DNA from: Lysinibacillus boronitolerans JCM 21713 = 10a = NBRC 103108
GTDB lineage: Bacteria > Bacillota > Bacilli > Bacillales_A > Planococcaceae
DNA length: 64,000 bases
Direction of reading: 5' to 3'
NCBI RefSeq assembly: GCF_000772935.1
Contig: NZ_JPVR01000080.1
Location: forward strand, 62,001 to 126,000
The position numbers and the translations under genes are program-made. Positions 35,095 through 43,738 of the stretch are shown here, in pieces (position 1 is the first letter of the stretch; each line of letters starts with the position of its first letter). A model generated the notes under the pieces. That model saw only the letters and a program-made list of their open reading frames with translations, had not been told where the DNA came from and made no database searches.

Positions 35095-36606
35095 TTATGA
35101 AGCTGCTAATGGCAATGTGATAATAAAGTACAGTGTCTCGTTTTTGTATTTTGCGTGAATGGTTCCTCCGTGAAGCTCCACTATGCTTTTGGCTATCGCT
35201 AGTCCAAGCCCTGAACCCTCGGTTACATTTGTTCTCGATTGATCTTTTTTATAAAACCTCTCAAATAAACTAGCAAGCTCCACCGGTGTAAAGGCATCAC
35301 TTTGATTCGCTACACAAATTCGCACATGGTTTGCTTGTCCTTCAAGGGAAACCATAATTTTTCCTTCAGCTGTACTATAATTGATCGCATTGATGAGTAG
35401 ATTATCAAATACTCGTACAATCTTTTCCGAATCCAGTGCAGCAAAAATTCGTTTCTCTGGAAAATGTTTTATAAAAATACGTTGTTTCTCTTCTGCTAAT
35501 GGTACTAATTCCTCCATTAGTTGTTCGAGCAGCTCATTTACACAAACTTGTTGTCGCATTAAAGTATTTTTATCATTCGTGAGCTTAGTATATTCAAATA
35601 AATCGTCTATTAAATTTTTTAATTGCTCGGATTTAGAGAAGGCTATTTTCAAGTATTCGTCATATTGCTCTTTCGTCTCATACTTCTCTTCTCTTAATAA
35701 ACGCAAATAACCCATAATTGAGGTAAGAGGTGTTCTAAGGTCATGTGAAACATTTGTAATAAGCTCGTTTTTTTGTTGCTCAATTTTTCTCTCCATCTCG
35801 ATACTTGTCATAATTTCTTCTGCCATTTGATTAACATTATCCGTTAGTAAAGCAATTTCATCCTGACCTTTTTTCTCAATACGAAAGGCTAAATTTCCTT
35901 TTGCGATTTCCATAACCCCCTCCGCTAATGCCTCAATTTGATTCATTTTCCGTTTTGTTATAGAGAAAAATGATACGATAAACAGCATAACCCCAATGAA
36001 AAAAGGTATGGGCCCTTCATTCGTACTTGTGATGGCTTCTCCTTGTGGAAGCCCACTAACAAAGAAATAATAATTTTTATCTTGTAAAGTTAGTGGCACT
36101 AATGTAGTAAATTCCTCCCGAGAAGTTTCGATTACATGATAGGCATTTTCAAAAGGTTGATTCATTGTAAAGCCCATGACATGTCTCATTTCTTCATGCA
36201 AATCGATTTGTTGCTCTTTTACCTGCTTTGTTTTATATAGGATCTTTCCTGCCTCATCTGTCACGACAATTTTTAATGCATTGTCCTCATTTTCTATTTT
36301 TTCATTTTCTTGATCAATCAATTCTCTCAATGCTTCAACACTATTTTCTTGGGTTGCCAATTCTGCTGTATCCTGTGCATGATAATACATCATCTTCATA
36401 CTGCCACTATAATCCACAATCACTGTTTCATTGATACTCTCAAAAAATGGCACAACCGCACGTGCCACTAAAAAGCTGCCAAGCGCACATAATAAAAACG
36501 TTGTAAATAGTTGAATACGAATGCTCCGCTGAATATTATTTTTTATTTTCGCACCAATATGCTTTAGAAATCTTGGGAACTTTAAAAGCCTAAAGATCTT
36601 TTTCAA
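35095..36606 (-). CDS. Sensor histidine kinase
   Basis: The protein has 503 residues. Two membrane helices (about 33-52 and 195-215) enclose an extracellular sensor domain of about 140 residues. A HAMP linker (NQIEALAEGVMEIAKGN region) follows. The phosphoacceptor site is NVSHDLRTPLTSIMGYLRLL, and the ATP-binding domain has DNLLINAINYSTAEG and GSGLGLAIAKSIVELHGG. It overlaps the response-regulator gene by 17 nt. It is the last gene of the methyltransferase-DedA-regulator-kinase operon, so envelope stress is the likely signal. Confidence 0.92.
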   Translation of the reverse strand: MKKIFRLLKFPRFLKHIGAKIKNNIQRSIRIQLFTTFLLCALGSFLVARAVVPFFESINETVIVDYSGSMKMMYYHAQDTAELATQENSVEALRELIDQENEKIENEDNALKIVVTDEAGKILYKTKQVKEQQIDLHEEMRHVMGFTMNQPFENAYHVIETSREEFTTLVPLTLQDKNYYFFVSGLPQGEAITSTNEGPIPFFIGVMLFIVSFFSITKRKMNQIEALAEGVMEIAKGNLAFRIEKKGQDEIALLTDNVNQMAEEIMTSIEMERKIEQQKNELITNVSHDLRTPLTSIMGYLRLLREEKYETKEQYDEYLKIAFSKSEQLKNLIDDLFEYTKLTNDKNTLMRQQVCVNELLEQLMEELVPLAEEKQRIFIKHFPEKRIFAALDSEKIVRVFDNLLINAINYSTAEGKIMVSLEGQANHVRICVANQSDAFTPVELASLFERFYKKDQSRTNVTEGSGLGLAIAKSIVELHGGTIHAKYKNETLYFIITLPLAAS

Positions 36607-37291
36607 CTTTATACCCTACTCCCCATACGGTTTTAATATATTGAGGATTTCTTGGATTTGTCTCAATTCGCTCTCGAATTTTTCGAATATGTACCATTAC
36701 AGTATTTTCCGATTGAAATGCCCCCTCTTTCCAAACTTTTTCATAGATTTGCTCTGCACTCATGACGATGCCTGGATTACTAACAAGCAACTCCAATATA
36801 GCAAACTCTCTAGGTGTCAGCTTCACTCTTTCATTGTTAACAAAAACTTCATGTGTCGCTGTATTGATACGTAAATCACCCACTTCTTTCTCCTCATTAT
36901 TAGTACTATTTATACCACTCATTTTCAAATAGCGACGAAGCTGTGATTTAATACGGGCAATTAGCTCTAACGGATTAAAGGGCTTTGTTACATAATCATC
37001 GGCACCTATCGTTAAACCAACAATCTTATCCATATCTTGAGATTTCGCAGTCAGCATAATAATTGGCATTTCTGCTATTTCTCTTACCTTCATACACATT
37101 TCAATGCCATCTACTTTAGGCATCATTAAATCCAATACAATTAAATGTACTTTATGCATCTTTACTAACTGTAAGCCCTCTTCTCCATCACATGCCTCTA
37201 ACACATGAAAACCCTCATTTTTCAAATAAATGGAAATCAGATTTCTTATCTCTTTTTCATCATCTACAATTAAAATTGTTTCATTACTCAT
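36590..37291 (-). CDS. OmpR-family response regulator
   Basis: The protein has 233 residues. The receiver has ILIVDDEKEIRN, phospho-Asp in LIVLDLMMPKVDG and the Lys of VTKPFNPLELIARIK. The winged-helix domain carries LTPREFAILELLVSNPG and ends YIKTVWGVGYKVEKDL. It pairs with the overlapping kinase gene. The TTCTTAA repeats before the first gene of the operon are its likely binding site. Confidence 0.92.
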   Translation of the reverse strand: MSNETILIVDDEKEIRNLISIYLKNEGFHVLEACDGEEGLQLVKMHKVHLIVLDLMMPKVDGIEMCMKVREIAEMPIIMLTAKSQDMDKIVGLTIGADDYVTKPFNPLELIARIKSQLRRYLKMSGINSTNNEEKEVGDLRINTATHEVFVNNERVKLTPREFAILELLVSNPGIVMSAEQIYEKVWKEGAFQSENTVMVHIRKIRERIETNPRNPQYIKTVWGVGYKVEKDL

Positions 37292-37344
37292 CTAATCCCA
37301 CCATTAATCAAATATTTTCCATTCATAATGTTCCTCTATTTTAT

Positions 37345-37932
37345 CTATTTTTTTATTTTCCGTATATAAAAATAATAAATACAGCTAATAGTGACGAGGA
37401 ATAGCCCAAAGTAAATACCATATTTCGTTGCAATCATAGAAAAATATTCAATTTGACTGCCAAATAATAAACCTAGTGTAAAATAAATCAATGTCCAGAC
37501 AAAGCCTGTTGTATAGGAAAATAAAGCATATGTTCTAAAAGGCATCTTATTCATTCCCACCAAGTAAGGGAGGATATGTCGAACAATTGGAATAAAGTAA
37601 CTCAGGACTAATGCAAAGTGTCCATATTGATCTAACAATTCTTTTGACTTGGATAAGTACTTTGCCTTTTTCTTTTTCACAAGTTTATCGAGTACACGAT
37701 GACCAAATAGTTTTCCAAGAATAAACCCTAGAGAAAGCCCTGAAACAACGCCTAAATAAGTAAGTAAGAAAGACTTCCATATGACCAATTTTCCTAGCGA
37801 CGATAGAAAACCACCACTCATGACAATCATTTCATCTGGTAGCGGCATGCCTATGATTCCTAGCCATAAACTAAAAAACAAAGCAAAATAGCCATATTGT
37901 TCAATAAATAATAAAAGATCCTGTAGCTCCAT
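37345..37932 (-). CDS. DedA family membrane protein
   Basis: The protein has 195 residues with four to five helices. The DedA/VTT blocks GIIGMPLPDEMIVMSGGFLS and YFIPIVRHILPYLVGMNKMP are present, the second holding the re-entrant loop Pro and Arg residues. DedA proteins are linked to undecaprenyl-phosphate or phospholipid translocation across the membrane. The start codon overlaps the methyltransferase stop by one base (TAATG), so translation is coupled. Confidence 0.92.
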   Translation of the reverse strand: MELQDLLLFIEQYGYFALFFSLWLGIIGMPLPDEMIVMSGGFLSSLGKLVIWKSFLLTYLGVVSGLSLGFILGKLFGHRVLDKLVKKKKAKYLSKSKELLDQYGHFALVLSYFIPIVRHILPYLVGMNKMPFRTYALFSYTTGFVWTLIYFTLGLLFGSQIEYFSMIATKYGIYFGLFLVTISCIYYFYIRKIKK

Positions 37933-38504
37933 TAGCTGACCCTCGTATCTCCTAGCCTACAGCTCAATACATAGGCTGGTGGCATATTGAGCCATACTTT
38001 CTCATGTGAAATATCCTGAAAATAGGTATGAAAAAATGACTTTTTCACAAGTGAATATTGGAAAGTAATGAATTTTCCATTGTCCAAACAATCCTTCACA
38101 TTTCTTAAAACACAACATGATACTTCTGCCTTCAACGATGTAAATGGCAGTCCAGAAATAACATAATCTATTTTTTCGATATTCAAGTCCTTCAAATATT
38201 GCTTCAAATTTTCTGCTGAACCATGGATCACTACAACATTGGCTACATGAGCAAATTGCCTACGCAGTTTCTCACAAAAAATCGCATTATGTTCAATGAG
38301 AACAAGTAATGTAGCTGGCTTTTTTCTTTTCACAAGCTCCTTTGTAAAGGCCCCCATCCCAGGGCCAAGCTCTATAATGCATTGAGCCGTCTCAAAGCAA
38401 ATAGGTTGCACCATTTTATGCGCTAATTTCTTAGAACTAGGTGATATGGCGCCTATTGTTTTTGGATGCTTTATAAATTCAGTAAGGAAGGTGATGAGCT
38501 GCAT
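37932..38504 (-). CDS. Class I methyltransferase, phospholipid N-methyltransferase-like
   Basis: The protein has about 190 residues from MQLITFLTEFIKHPKTIGAI. GAGGAGA precedes this ATG; the longer frame to 38531 is rejected. The N-terminal block FIKHPKTIGAISPSSKKLAH is the hallmark of the PmtA/rRNA-adenine-dimethylase-like group. The SAM site is CIIELGPGMGAFTKEL and the acceptor motif is YVISGLPFTSL, in place of NxPY-type. Coupling with DedA and a two-component system favours a lipid substrate over RNA, but this is inference. Confidence 0.85.
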   Translation of the reverse strand: MQLITFLTEFIKHPKTIGAISPSSKKLAHKMVQPICFETAQCIIELGPGMGAFTKELVKRKKPATLLVLIEHNAIFCEKLRRQFAHVANVVVIHGSAENLKQYLKDLNIEKIDYVISGLPFTSLKAEVSCCVLRNVKDCLDNGKFITFQYSLVKKSFFHTYFQDISHEKVWLNMPPAYVLSCRLGDTRVS

Positions 38505-38559
38505 TTCGTTGTCTCCTCGCTTTGCTTTCATTATTGATGGTTTTAACTATAAAGAGACT

Positions 38560-38600
38560 TTCTTAAAGATTTGCAAGGAGAATTCTTAACTTTTTCTTAA
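38560..38600. promoter_or_regulatory. Three TTCTTAA boxes upstream of the methyltransferase-DedA-regulator operon
   Basis: TTCTTAA occurs at 38560, 38583 and 38594, the last two 11 bp apart and the first two 23 bp apart. Spacing by whole helical turns is what tandem OmpR-type dimers need. The same word is repeated before the VanRS-linked carboxypeptidase, and TAAGAA before the FtsX-type ABC operon. Confidence 0.5.
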
Positions 38601-38881
38601 TAATTTACATTATTTAGCTAGTAGATCAACACGATCTCATATGGTGAAAAGCAAAATATTCTTTTATCTATAAAAAATAAATTGTAAAGGACGGTAATTC
38701 TTCTGTATTAACTTCCTCCTGAACATCAGTACAATTTCCCTTAAGATTCATAAAAGATTAAAAGGTACTTCGTTCTAATGACTATTTCCTACATAAAATA
38801 GGCATACAATTGCTGCCAATCGAATAGAAACCTATATAGGGAACATTTAGTCATGGGAAAAATAAAGTGGGGTGTGTAAGG
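38601..38881. other. Spacer between divergent operons
   Basis: About 280 nt of AT-rich sequence between the TTCTTAA boxes and the MerR-like gene. No gene or strong inverted repeat was seen. It must hold the promoter of the rightward gene. Confidence 0.35.
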
Positions 38882-39781
38882 ATGCTTAAAGTAAATGATG
38901 CAAAAGAAATGGTACTTGAAATTGTGCAAGATGACCCATTGTTTGTGGCACTGCAACATACACCTTTAGAGGAAAACCTCTATAATGATGGGTATTTAGC
39001 AGAGATCGATGAATCGAAACACTATACAATTGCAGAAGTCGCGGGCTGGTTTGATATTACAGACGCCATGCTGCGCTACTATTTAAAACCGTTTGAACAG
39101 TATATTTTTGACAATGCTTCGCCCAATACAAATAGCAATATTCGTTTAAACCTACCTGCTATATTGAGATTGCGCATGATTTTATTATTGAAGGATGAGT
39201 ATCGTGTAAGGGGGATTAAATTATTGCTAGGTATTGATGATAACGGTCAGTTGCTGAAACACCAAATTACCGCAACGACCATGGATTCTGAGGATTTATC
39301 ACATAAAATCGATTTGCTTGGAAACGTCCTACAGCAGATGATTCAAACAGGTCTTTTTCAGATTTTGCCGAATGAAGAGCAAGGGACATTACAAGTTAAC
39401 ATTAATCAGGACTTTCTTGACAAAAACATTCAACGTCTTTCGACCGATTCTGTCCTTCAAGTGGAAGAAATTCAAAAAGAAACGTTGGAGCTAAAGCAGG
39501 AAAATGAGCATCTACAAAATCAAATTACCGAGCTGCAAGAAAATAGCGTGAAGGACATTGTCCAAAAGATTAGAGAGCGTCATATAGAAAATGAAATCGT
39601 CTCCACATTACGTACAGAAGCATTACAGCAATACTCCCAACAAAATAAAATCGGTTTTTTCACCAAATTTTTTAAGTCCGCACAAATTGAAATGGACAAA
39701 GAGCAATACGTTCTCAGCTATATTTCAAAGCATCTAGAAGAACGTCTAGAAATTGCATTGAACGATTATTATGATAAGTAA
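38882..39781 (+). CDS. MerR-like HTH and coiled-coil protein
   Basis: The protein has about 299 residues from MLKVNDAKEMVLEIVQDDPL. The ATG at 38882 follows GGGGTG and AAGG; the GTG at 38867 is less likely. Residues about 45-110 look like a MerR-type helix-turn-helix (YTIAEVAGWFDITDAMLRYY, then LRLRMILLLKDEYRVRGIKL). A long heptad-rich coiled coil lies at about 195-250, followed by a basic segment FFTKFFKSAQ. The layout recalls RacA-like chromosome-anchoring or plasmid-type HTH proteins. No metal or drug pocket is evident. The role is unknown. Monocistronic. Confidence 0.7.
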   Translation: MLKVNDAKEMVLEIVQDDPLFVALQHTPLEENLYNDGYLAEIDESKHYTIAEVAGWFDITDAMLRYYLKPFEQYIFDNASPNTNSNIRLNLPAILRLRMILLLKDEYRVRGIKLLLGIDDNGQLLKHQITATTMDSEDLSHKIDLLGNVLQQMIQTGLFQILPNEEQGTLQVNINQDFLDKNIQRLSTDSVLQVEEIQKETLELKQENEHLQNQITELQENSVKDIVQKIRERHIENEIVSTLRTEALQQYSQQNKIGFFTKFFKSAQIEMDKEQYVLSYISKHLEERLEIALNDYYDK

Positions 39782-39857
39782 ACTAGAGCAATGGAGAGCA
39801 TGAGTGAGACTATTGGAAATGGTCACAATCATGTTCTTTTTTATTTTCCCAAATTAC

Positions 39858-39887
39858 ATTGACCACAGTAGTCAATTTCAATATAAT
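39858..39887 (+). promoter_or_regulatory. Promoter and operator of the TetR-ABC operon
   Basis: TTGACC (39859-39864) and TATAAT (39882-39887) are exactly 17 bp apart. The inverted repeat ATTGAC/GTCAAT (39858-39876) overlaps the -35 element and is the probable autorepression site of the TetR protein. Confidence 0.7.
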
Positions 39888-39918
39888 GGCATAAAATATG
39901 ACGAAAAGGAGTAAAAAA

Positions 39919-40554
39919 TTGTACCAAGCTTTTATGAATTTAGCAGAAGATAAACGTCAAGCAATCATTAATGCTGCCTTAAAGGAATTTTCAATCAATC
40001 ACTATGCTACCGCTTCAACAAATAGAATTGTGAGCAATGCCAGAATTTCAAAAGGCATTTTATATCACTATTTTGGTAGTAAAAAAAATTTGTATCTTTT
40101 CTTATATGACTATACAACTACTATATTTTCCGAGGCACTTAATCGCCAAATTGATTTAGCAGAGCCTGATATTTTTAAGCGTTATCAACAGATTATGAAA
40201 ATTAAAGTTGATCTCATGAAGCAATATCATGCTCTGTTTGATTTTTTGAAAAAGACCTTTGCTGAAACAAGCTCTGAGGTACGAGATGAACTAAATCATT
40301 ATAATGCCACTATTCAAAAAAATGCTTATGCAAAGGCGTTTGAAGGAATTGATATTAGTTTATTCCGAGAAAATTTGGATATAAAAAAGGCAATCGATAC
40401 TATTCAATGGGTAACAGATGGCATCAGTCATCGTTATGAGGAAAGATTAAAAGCGCATGTAGATAATCAAGAGCTCTTTAACGAATTAATCGAGCAATGC
40501 ATGGAAGAGGCTAGTGAATATTTTCTATTTTTGAAAACATTATTGTATCAATAA
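39919..40554 (+). CDS. TetR family regulator
   Basis: The protein has about 211 residues. The TTG at 39919 follows AAAGGAG at 7 nt; the ATG at 39898 has no ribosome binding site and lies almost on the promoter. The helix-turn-helix reads ASTNRIVSNARISKGILYHY. The C-terminal domain is helical. It is the first gene of a three-gene operon with an ABC exporter (6-nt gap), so it probably senses an exported compound and represses the operon. Confidence 0.9.
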   Translation: MYQAFMNLAEDKRQAIINAALKEFSINHYATASTNRIVSNARISKGILYHYFGSKKNLYLFLYDYTTTIFSEALNRQIDLAEPDIFKRYQQIMKIKVDLMKQYHALFDFLKKTFAETSSEVRDELNHYNATIQKNAYAKAFEGIDISLFRENLDIKKAIDTIQWVTDGISHRYEERLKAHVDNQELFNELIEQCMEEASEYFLFLKTLLYQ

Positions 40555-40569
40555 AATGGGGTGAGTGAC

Positions 40570-41463
40570 ATGTCCATGATTGAAGTAAACCATTTAACCA
40601 AAAAGTTTGGCGATTTTTATAGTATACAAAATGTTCATCTACAAATTCCAAAGGGAGAAGTGTTCGGTTTTTTAGGACCAAATGGGGCAGGAAAGTCCAC
40701 AACCATTCGCCATTTAATGGGTTTTTTACAGCCAACTGAGGGCTCTTGCTTCATTAACGGTTTAAATTGTCGGGAAGCATCTGCAACCATTCAACAGTTT
40801 GTTGGCTATTTACCTGGAGAAATTGCGTTTATTGATAAAATGACCGGGAAGCAATTTATTCACTTTATTGCTCAGTTAAGAGGTATGAACGATTACACGC
40901 ATGCTGAGAAATTAATGCATTTCTTTGAATTAGATGCTTCTAGGCTCATAAAGAAAATGTCGAAAGGTATGAAGCAGAAGGTTGGCTTAGTTTGTGCCTT
41001 CATGCATCATCCCGAAATTGTCATTTTAGATGAACCTACTAGTGGTTTAGACCCGCTCATGCAAACAAAATTTATTGAATTCATTTTAGCTGAAAAGGAC
41101 AAAGGAACGACCATTTTCATGTCCTCCCATATGATTGAAGAAGTAGAGAAAACTTGTGATCGTGTAGCGATTATTAATGCAGGTAAAATCGTGGCGACTG
41201 AAACCATTACAGATTTAAAGAAACGTAAATCTAAAAAATACATGCTTGAGTTTCAAGATGAGCAAGAGCTCACTCGCTTCCTTGATGAGGAATATGTACT
41301 CGAACGAATCTCTTCTACCAAAGTTATGATTACTATAACTGGAGACCTTCAAGCATTTCTTCATACTCTATCTAACTATAAAATTATAGATTTAGACGTT
41401 ATTTCCCAATCACTAGAAGATATTTTTATGCATTATTACGAAAATGGAGGTGCTCAATCATGA
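40570..41463 (+). CDS. ABC transporter ATP-binding protein
   Basis: The protein has about 297 residues from MSMIEVNHLTKKFGDFYSIQ; GGGGTGAG lies upstream, and the GTG at 40561 is an alternative. Walker A GPNGAGKSTTIRH, signature MSKGMKQKVGLVCAFMHHPE, Walker B IVILDEPTSGLDP and H loop SSHMI are complete. A C-terminal regulatory tail of about 75 residues follows. It overlaps the permease gene by 4 nt and powers it. Confidence 0.9.
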   Translation: MSMIEVNHLTKKFGDFYSIQNVHLQIPKGEVFGFLGPNGAGKSTTIRHLMGFLQPTEGSCFINGLNCREASATIQQFVGYLPGEIAFIDKMTGKQFIHFIAQLRGMNDYTHAEKLMHFFELDASRLIKKMSKGMKQKVGLVCAFMHHPEIVILDEPTSGLDPLMQTKFIEFILAEKDKGTTIFMSSHMIEEVEKTCDRVAIINAGKIVATETITDLKKRKSKKYMLEFQDEQELTRFLDEEYVLERISSTKVMITITGDLQAFLHTLSNYKIIDLDVISQSLEDIFMHYYENGGAQS

Positions 41464-42257
41464 ATTTTACCTTATTCAAGCATGAGCTATTTGCCTCTCT
41501 TAAACTATTTATCATTATTCTAGCTGTGCTAATGCTATATATTGTCAGTGTGATTTACATGTATAACCCAGAAATGACGGACACGCTAAAAAAATTAACG
41601 GAAACAATGCCTGAGATGATGGCAGCCTTTGGTATGACCAGCATTGGCGATACCTTGATAGAATTTCTCTCCACCTATTTATATGGATTTTTATTCATGA
41701 TTCTACCTATGGTATTTTCTATCATGTTAGCCAATAAGCTCATCATGGGCTATATTGATAATGGTTCAATGGCATACTTAATCGCTACACCGAATACACG
41801 CTTTAAAATTGTCCTTACACAAGCACTATTTTTAATTATTAGTCTTTTTACATTACTTGCCGTTACTACGTTGGTCATGATTGTCTTTGCAGAAGTATTA
41901 TTCCCTAATGAGCTGGACATAACGGCCCTACTGCTGTTAAATTTCGGGCTATTTTTATTGCACTTTGCCATTAGTGGATTCTGTTTTCTTATGTCTTGCA
42001 GCACGAAAGATTTAAGAACATCCTATGCCTATAGTGCTGGCATTCCCATTGCCTTTTATCTGATTGAGGCACTGAGCAATATGGGTGGTTCACTAGACAA
42101 ATTACAATACATTACAATCTATTCATTGTTCGATTCCGTTCAATTAATCCAACAAAATAGCTCTTGCTGGTGGATGCTAGGTACACTTTTCTTCATTGGC
42201 TTGCTTTGCTATAGTCTAGCAATTCGTTTTTTTGTAAAACGAGATTTACATCTCTAA
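41460..42257 (+). CDS. ABC-2 type permease
   Basis: The protein has 265 residues and six expected helices. The cytoplasmic coupling block GYIDNGSMAYLIATPNTRFK after the second helix is typical of ABC-2 permeases. The ATGA overlap with the ATPase gene shows translational coupling. With the ATPase and TetR gene it forms a drug- or peptide-type exporter; the substrate is unknown. Confidence 0.88.
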   Translation: MNFTLFKHELFASLKLFIIILAVLMLYIVSVIYMYNPEMTDTLKKLTETMPEMMAAFGMTSIGDTLIEFLSTYLYGFLFMILPMVFSIMLANKLIMGYIDNGSMAYLIATPNTRFKIVLTQALFLIISLFTLLAVTTLVMIVFAEVLFPNELDITALLLLNFGLFLLHFAISGFCFLMSCSTKDLRTSYAYSAGIPIAFYLIEALSNMGGSLDKLQYITIYSLFDSVQLIQQNSSCWWMLGTLFFIGLLCYSLAIRFFVKRDLHL

Positions 42258-42264
42258 TTTCTAG

Positions 42265-42294
42265 CCGCTACAGATCCAGTGCTGTAGCGGTTTT
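42265..42294 (+). terminator. Rho-independent terminator of the TetR-ABC operon
   Basis: CCGCTACAG pairs perfectly with CTGTAGCGG around an 8-nt loop, followed by TTTTC. Confidence 0.8.
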
Positions 42295-42296
42295 CA

Positions 42297-42893
42297 TTAA
42301 ATAGTACCTACTACATTTCCTAAAAAACGTATTAATCGAAAATGTAGAGCGACCATTTCTTCTACCGGTAAGTTCTCGTTCCCCTTGTCCAACCACTCCT
42401 GAATCACCCCTAAAATGGCAGATGCTATAAAGGCTTGTAAGTATTGTTGAAACTCTGGATCTTGTGCTTCCTTGCGTATAAGCGATAATCTGTCCAAAAT
42501 ATGACTCCCAAAGATCATTTTCACCTTTTGTGTAAAGCTAGGGCTCCCCTGCTCTCCTAATAACATACGAAAAGCTGGTGCATGCTCTTTTATACACGTT
42601 ATTACCTTGATAAATGGCTGATAGAGTTGCCCCATTTTTAACGTTTGAAAAGCATCCAACGGCTGAACATGTTTGACATAGCGTTCTAACTCCATTAATA
42701 GCTCTTGCTGCAAATCCTCCATCACATCATATTTATCTGAATAATGTAAGTAAAACGTACCACGATTGATTTCAGCTACTAACGCTAAATTTTTTACAGT
42801 CACACGCTCAAAGCCTACCTCCTCTACTTGTTGGATAAAAGCATTTTTAATGGCTTGCTTCGTTTCAAAATTCATTTTCTCATGTACAGACAC
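42297..42893 (-). CDS. TetR family regulator with TetR_C_8-type C-terminus
   Basis: The protein has 198 residues with a GTG start preceded by GGAGGG at 6 nt. The helix-turn-helix is VTVKNLALVAEINRGTFYLH with YSDKYDVMEDLQ. The C-terminal half, ending FHRLIRFLG-like (HFRLIRFLGN), matches the group of TetR proteins divergent from drug ABC transporters in Firmicutes. The divergent ABC pair starts 116 nt away and is its likely target. Confidence 0.9.
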   Translation of the reverse strand: MSVHEKMNFETKQAIKNAFIQQVEEVGFERVTVKNLALVAEINRGTFYLHYSDKYDVMEDLQQELLMELERYVKHVQPLDAFQTLKMGQLYQPFIKVITCIKEHAPAFRMLLGEQGSPSFTQKVKMIFGSHILDRLSLIRKEAQDPEFQQYLQAFIASAILGVIQEWLDKGNENLPVEEMVALHFRLIRFLGNVVGTI

Positions 42894-42930
42894 CTATTTC
42901 CCTCCATTTACTTAACACTTGCTGGCAAAC

Positions 42931-42981
42931 TGTTGATTGTATTTGCTCACATGCTACCGTAAAATTTTTATCAAATCAACA
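42931..42981. promoter_or_regulatory. Separated inverted repeat between divergent TetR and ABC genes
   Basis: TGTTGATT (42931-42938) and AATCAACA (42974-42981) are exact complements 35 nt apart, framing the likely promoters. They may be two operator half-regions or chance. Confidence 0.3.
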
Positions 42982-43009
42982 TTGTGTTCAGTGAAGGAGT
43001 GAGGACCAT

Positions 43010-43738
43010 ATGGGCAACCAGGCAATCTCTATTAAATCTCTCGAAAAACGATTTCAACATAAGCAAGTAATTGCCCCCCTATCTTTGGATGTTCCTAAGG
43101 GACAGTTAATGGGCTTACTCGGTCCGTCAGGCTGTGGTAAAACAACACTCATCAAAATGATTATGGGAATGCTGAAACCTGATAGTGGTACTATTCAAGT
43201 GTTAGATTTGACTGTTCCTCATAAGCAATTATTAAATGATATTGGCTATATGGCACAATCAGATGCACTTTATACAGATTTAACTGGGGAAGAAAATCTA
43301 CATTTTTTTGCAAAGCTTTATTCATTATCCAAGGCGGAACGAATAGAAAGAGTAGCCTATGCGGCAAGACTCGTTCGTTTAACTGATGACTTACAACTTA
43401 AAGTGGAAAATTATTCAGGGGGAATGAAACGTCGCTTATCTCTTGCTATTGCCCTTATACAGAATCCTAAACTACTCATTTTGGATGAACCCACGGTGGG
43501 GATAGATCCTGTCTTAAAAAAGGAAATTTGGCAGGAACTTATTCGTTTAAAAGAGCAAGAACAAAAAACCATATTAGTGACGACGCATGCGATGGATGAA
43601 GCGGAAAGATGTGATCAATTGGCCATGCTGAGAAGTGGACATATTATTGCACAGGGTACCCCACAAGAGTTAAAAGAGCATTATCAAGCAAAAGACTTTG
43701 ATGAAGTGTTTGTAAAAGCTGGAGGTGAGGTTCAATGA
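43010..43738 (+). CDS. ABC transporter ATP-binding protein
   Basis: The protein has 242 residues. Walker A GPSGCGKTTLIKM, signature YSGGMKRRLSLAIALIQNPK, Walker B LLILDEPTVGIDP and H loop THAMDE are intact. GAAGGAG precedes the ATG. The gene overlaps the permease gene by 4 nt. It belongs to the YhiH/YbhF-like drug and antimicrobial exporter ATPases. Control by the divergent TetR protein is likely. Confidence 0.9.
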   Translation: MGNQAISIKSLEKRFQHKQVIAPLSLDVPKGQLMGLLGPSGCGKTTLIKMIMGMLKPDSGTIQVLDLTVPHKQLLNDIGYMAQSDALYTDLTGEENLHFFAKLYSLSKAERIERVAYAARLVRLTDDLQLKVENYSGGMKRRLSLAIALIQNPKLLILDEPTVGIDPVLKKEIWQELIRLKEQEQKTILVTTHAMDEAERCDQLAMLRSGHIIAQGTPQELKEHYQAKDFDEVFVKAGGEVQ

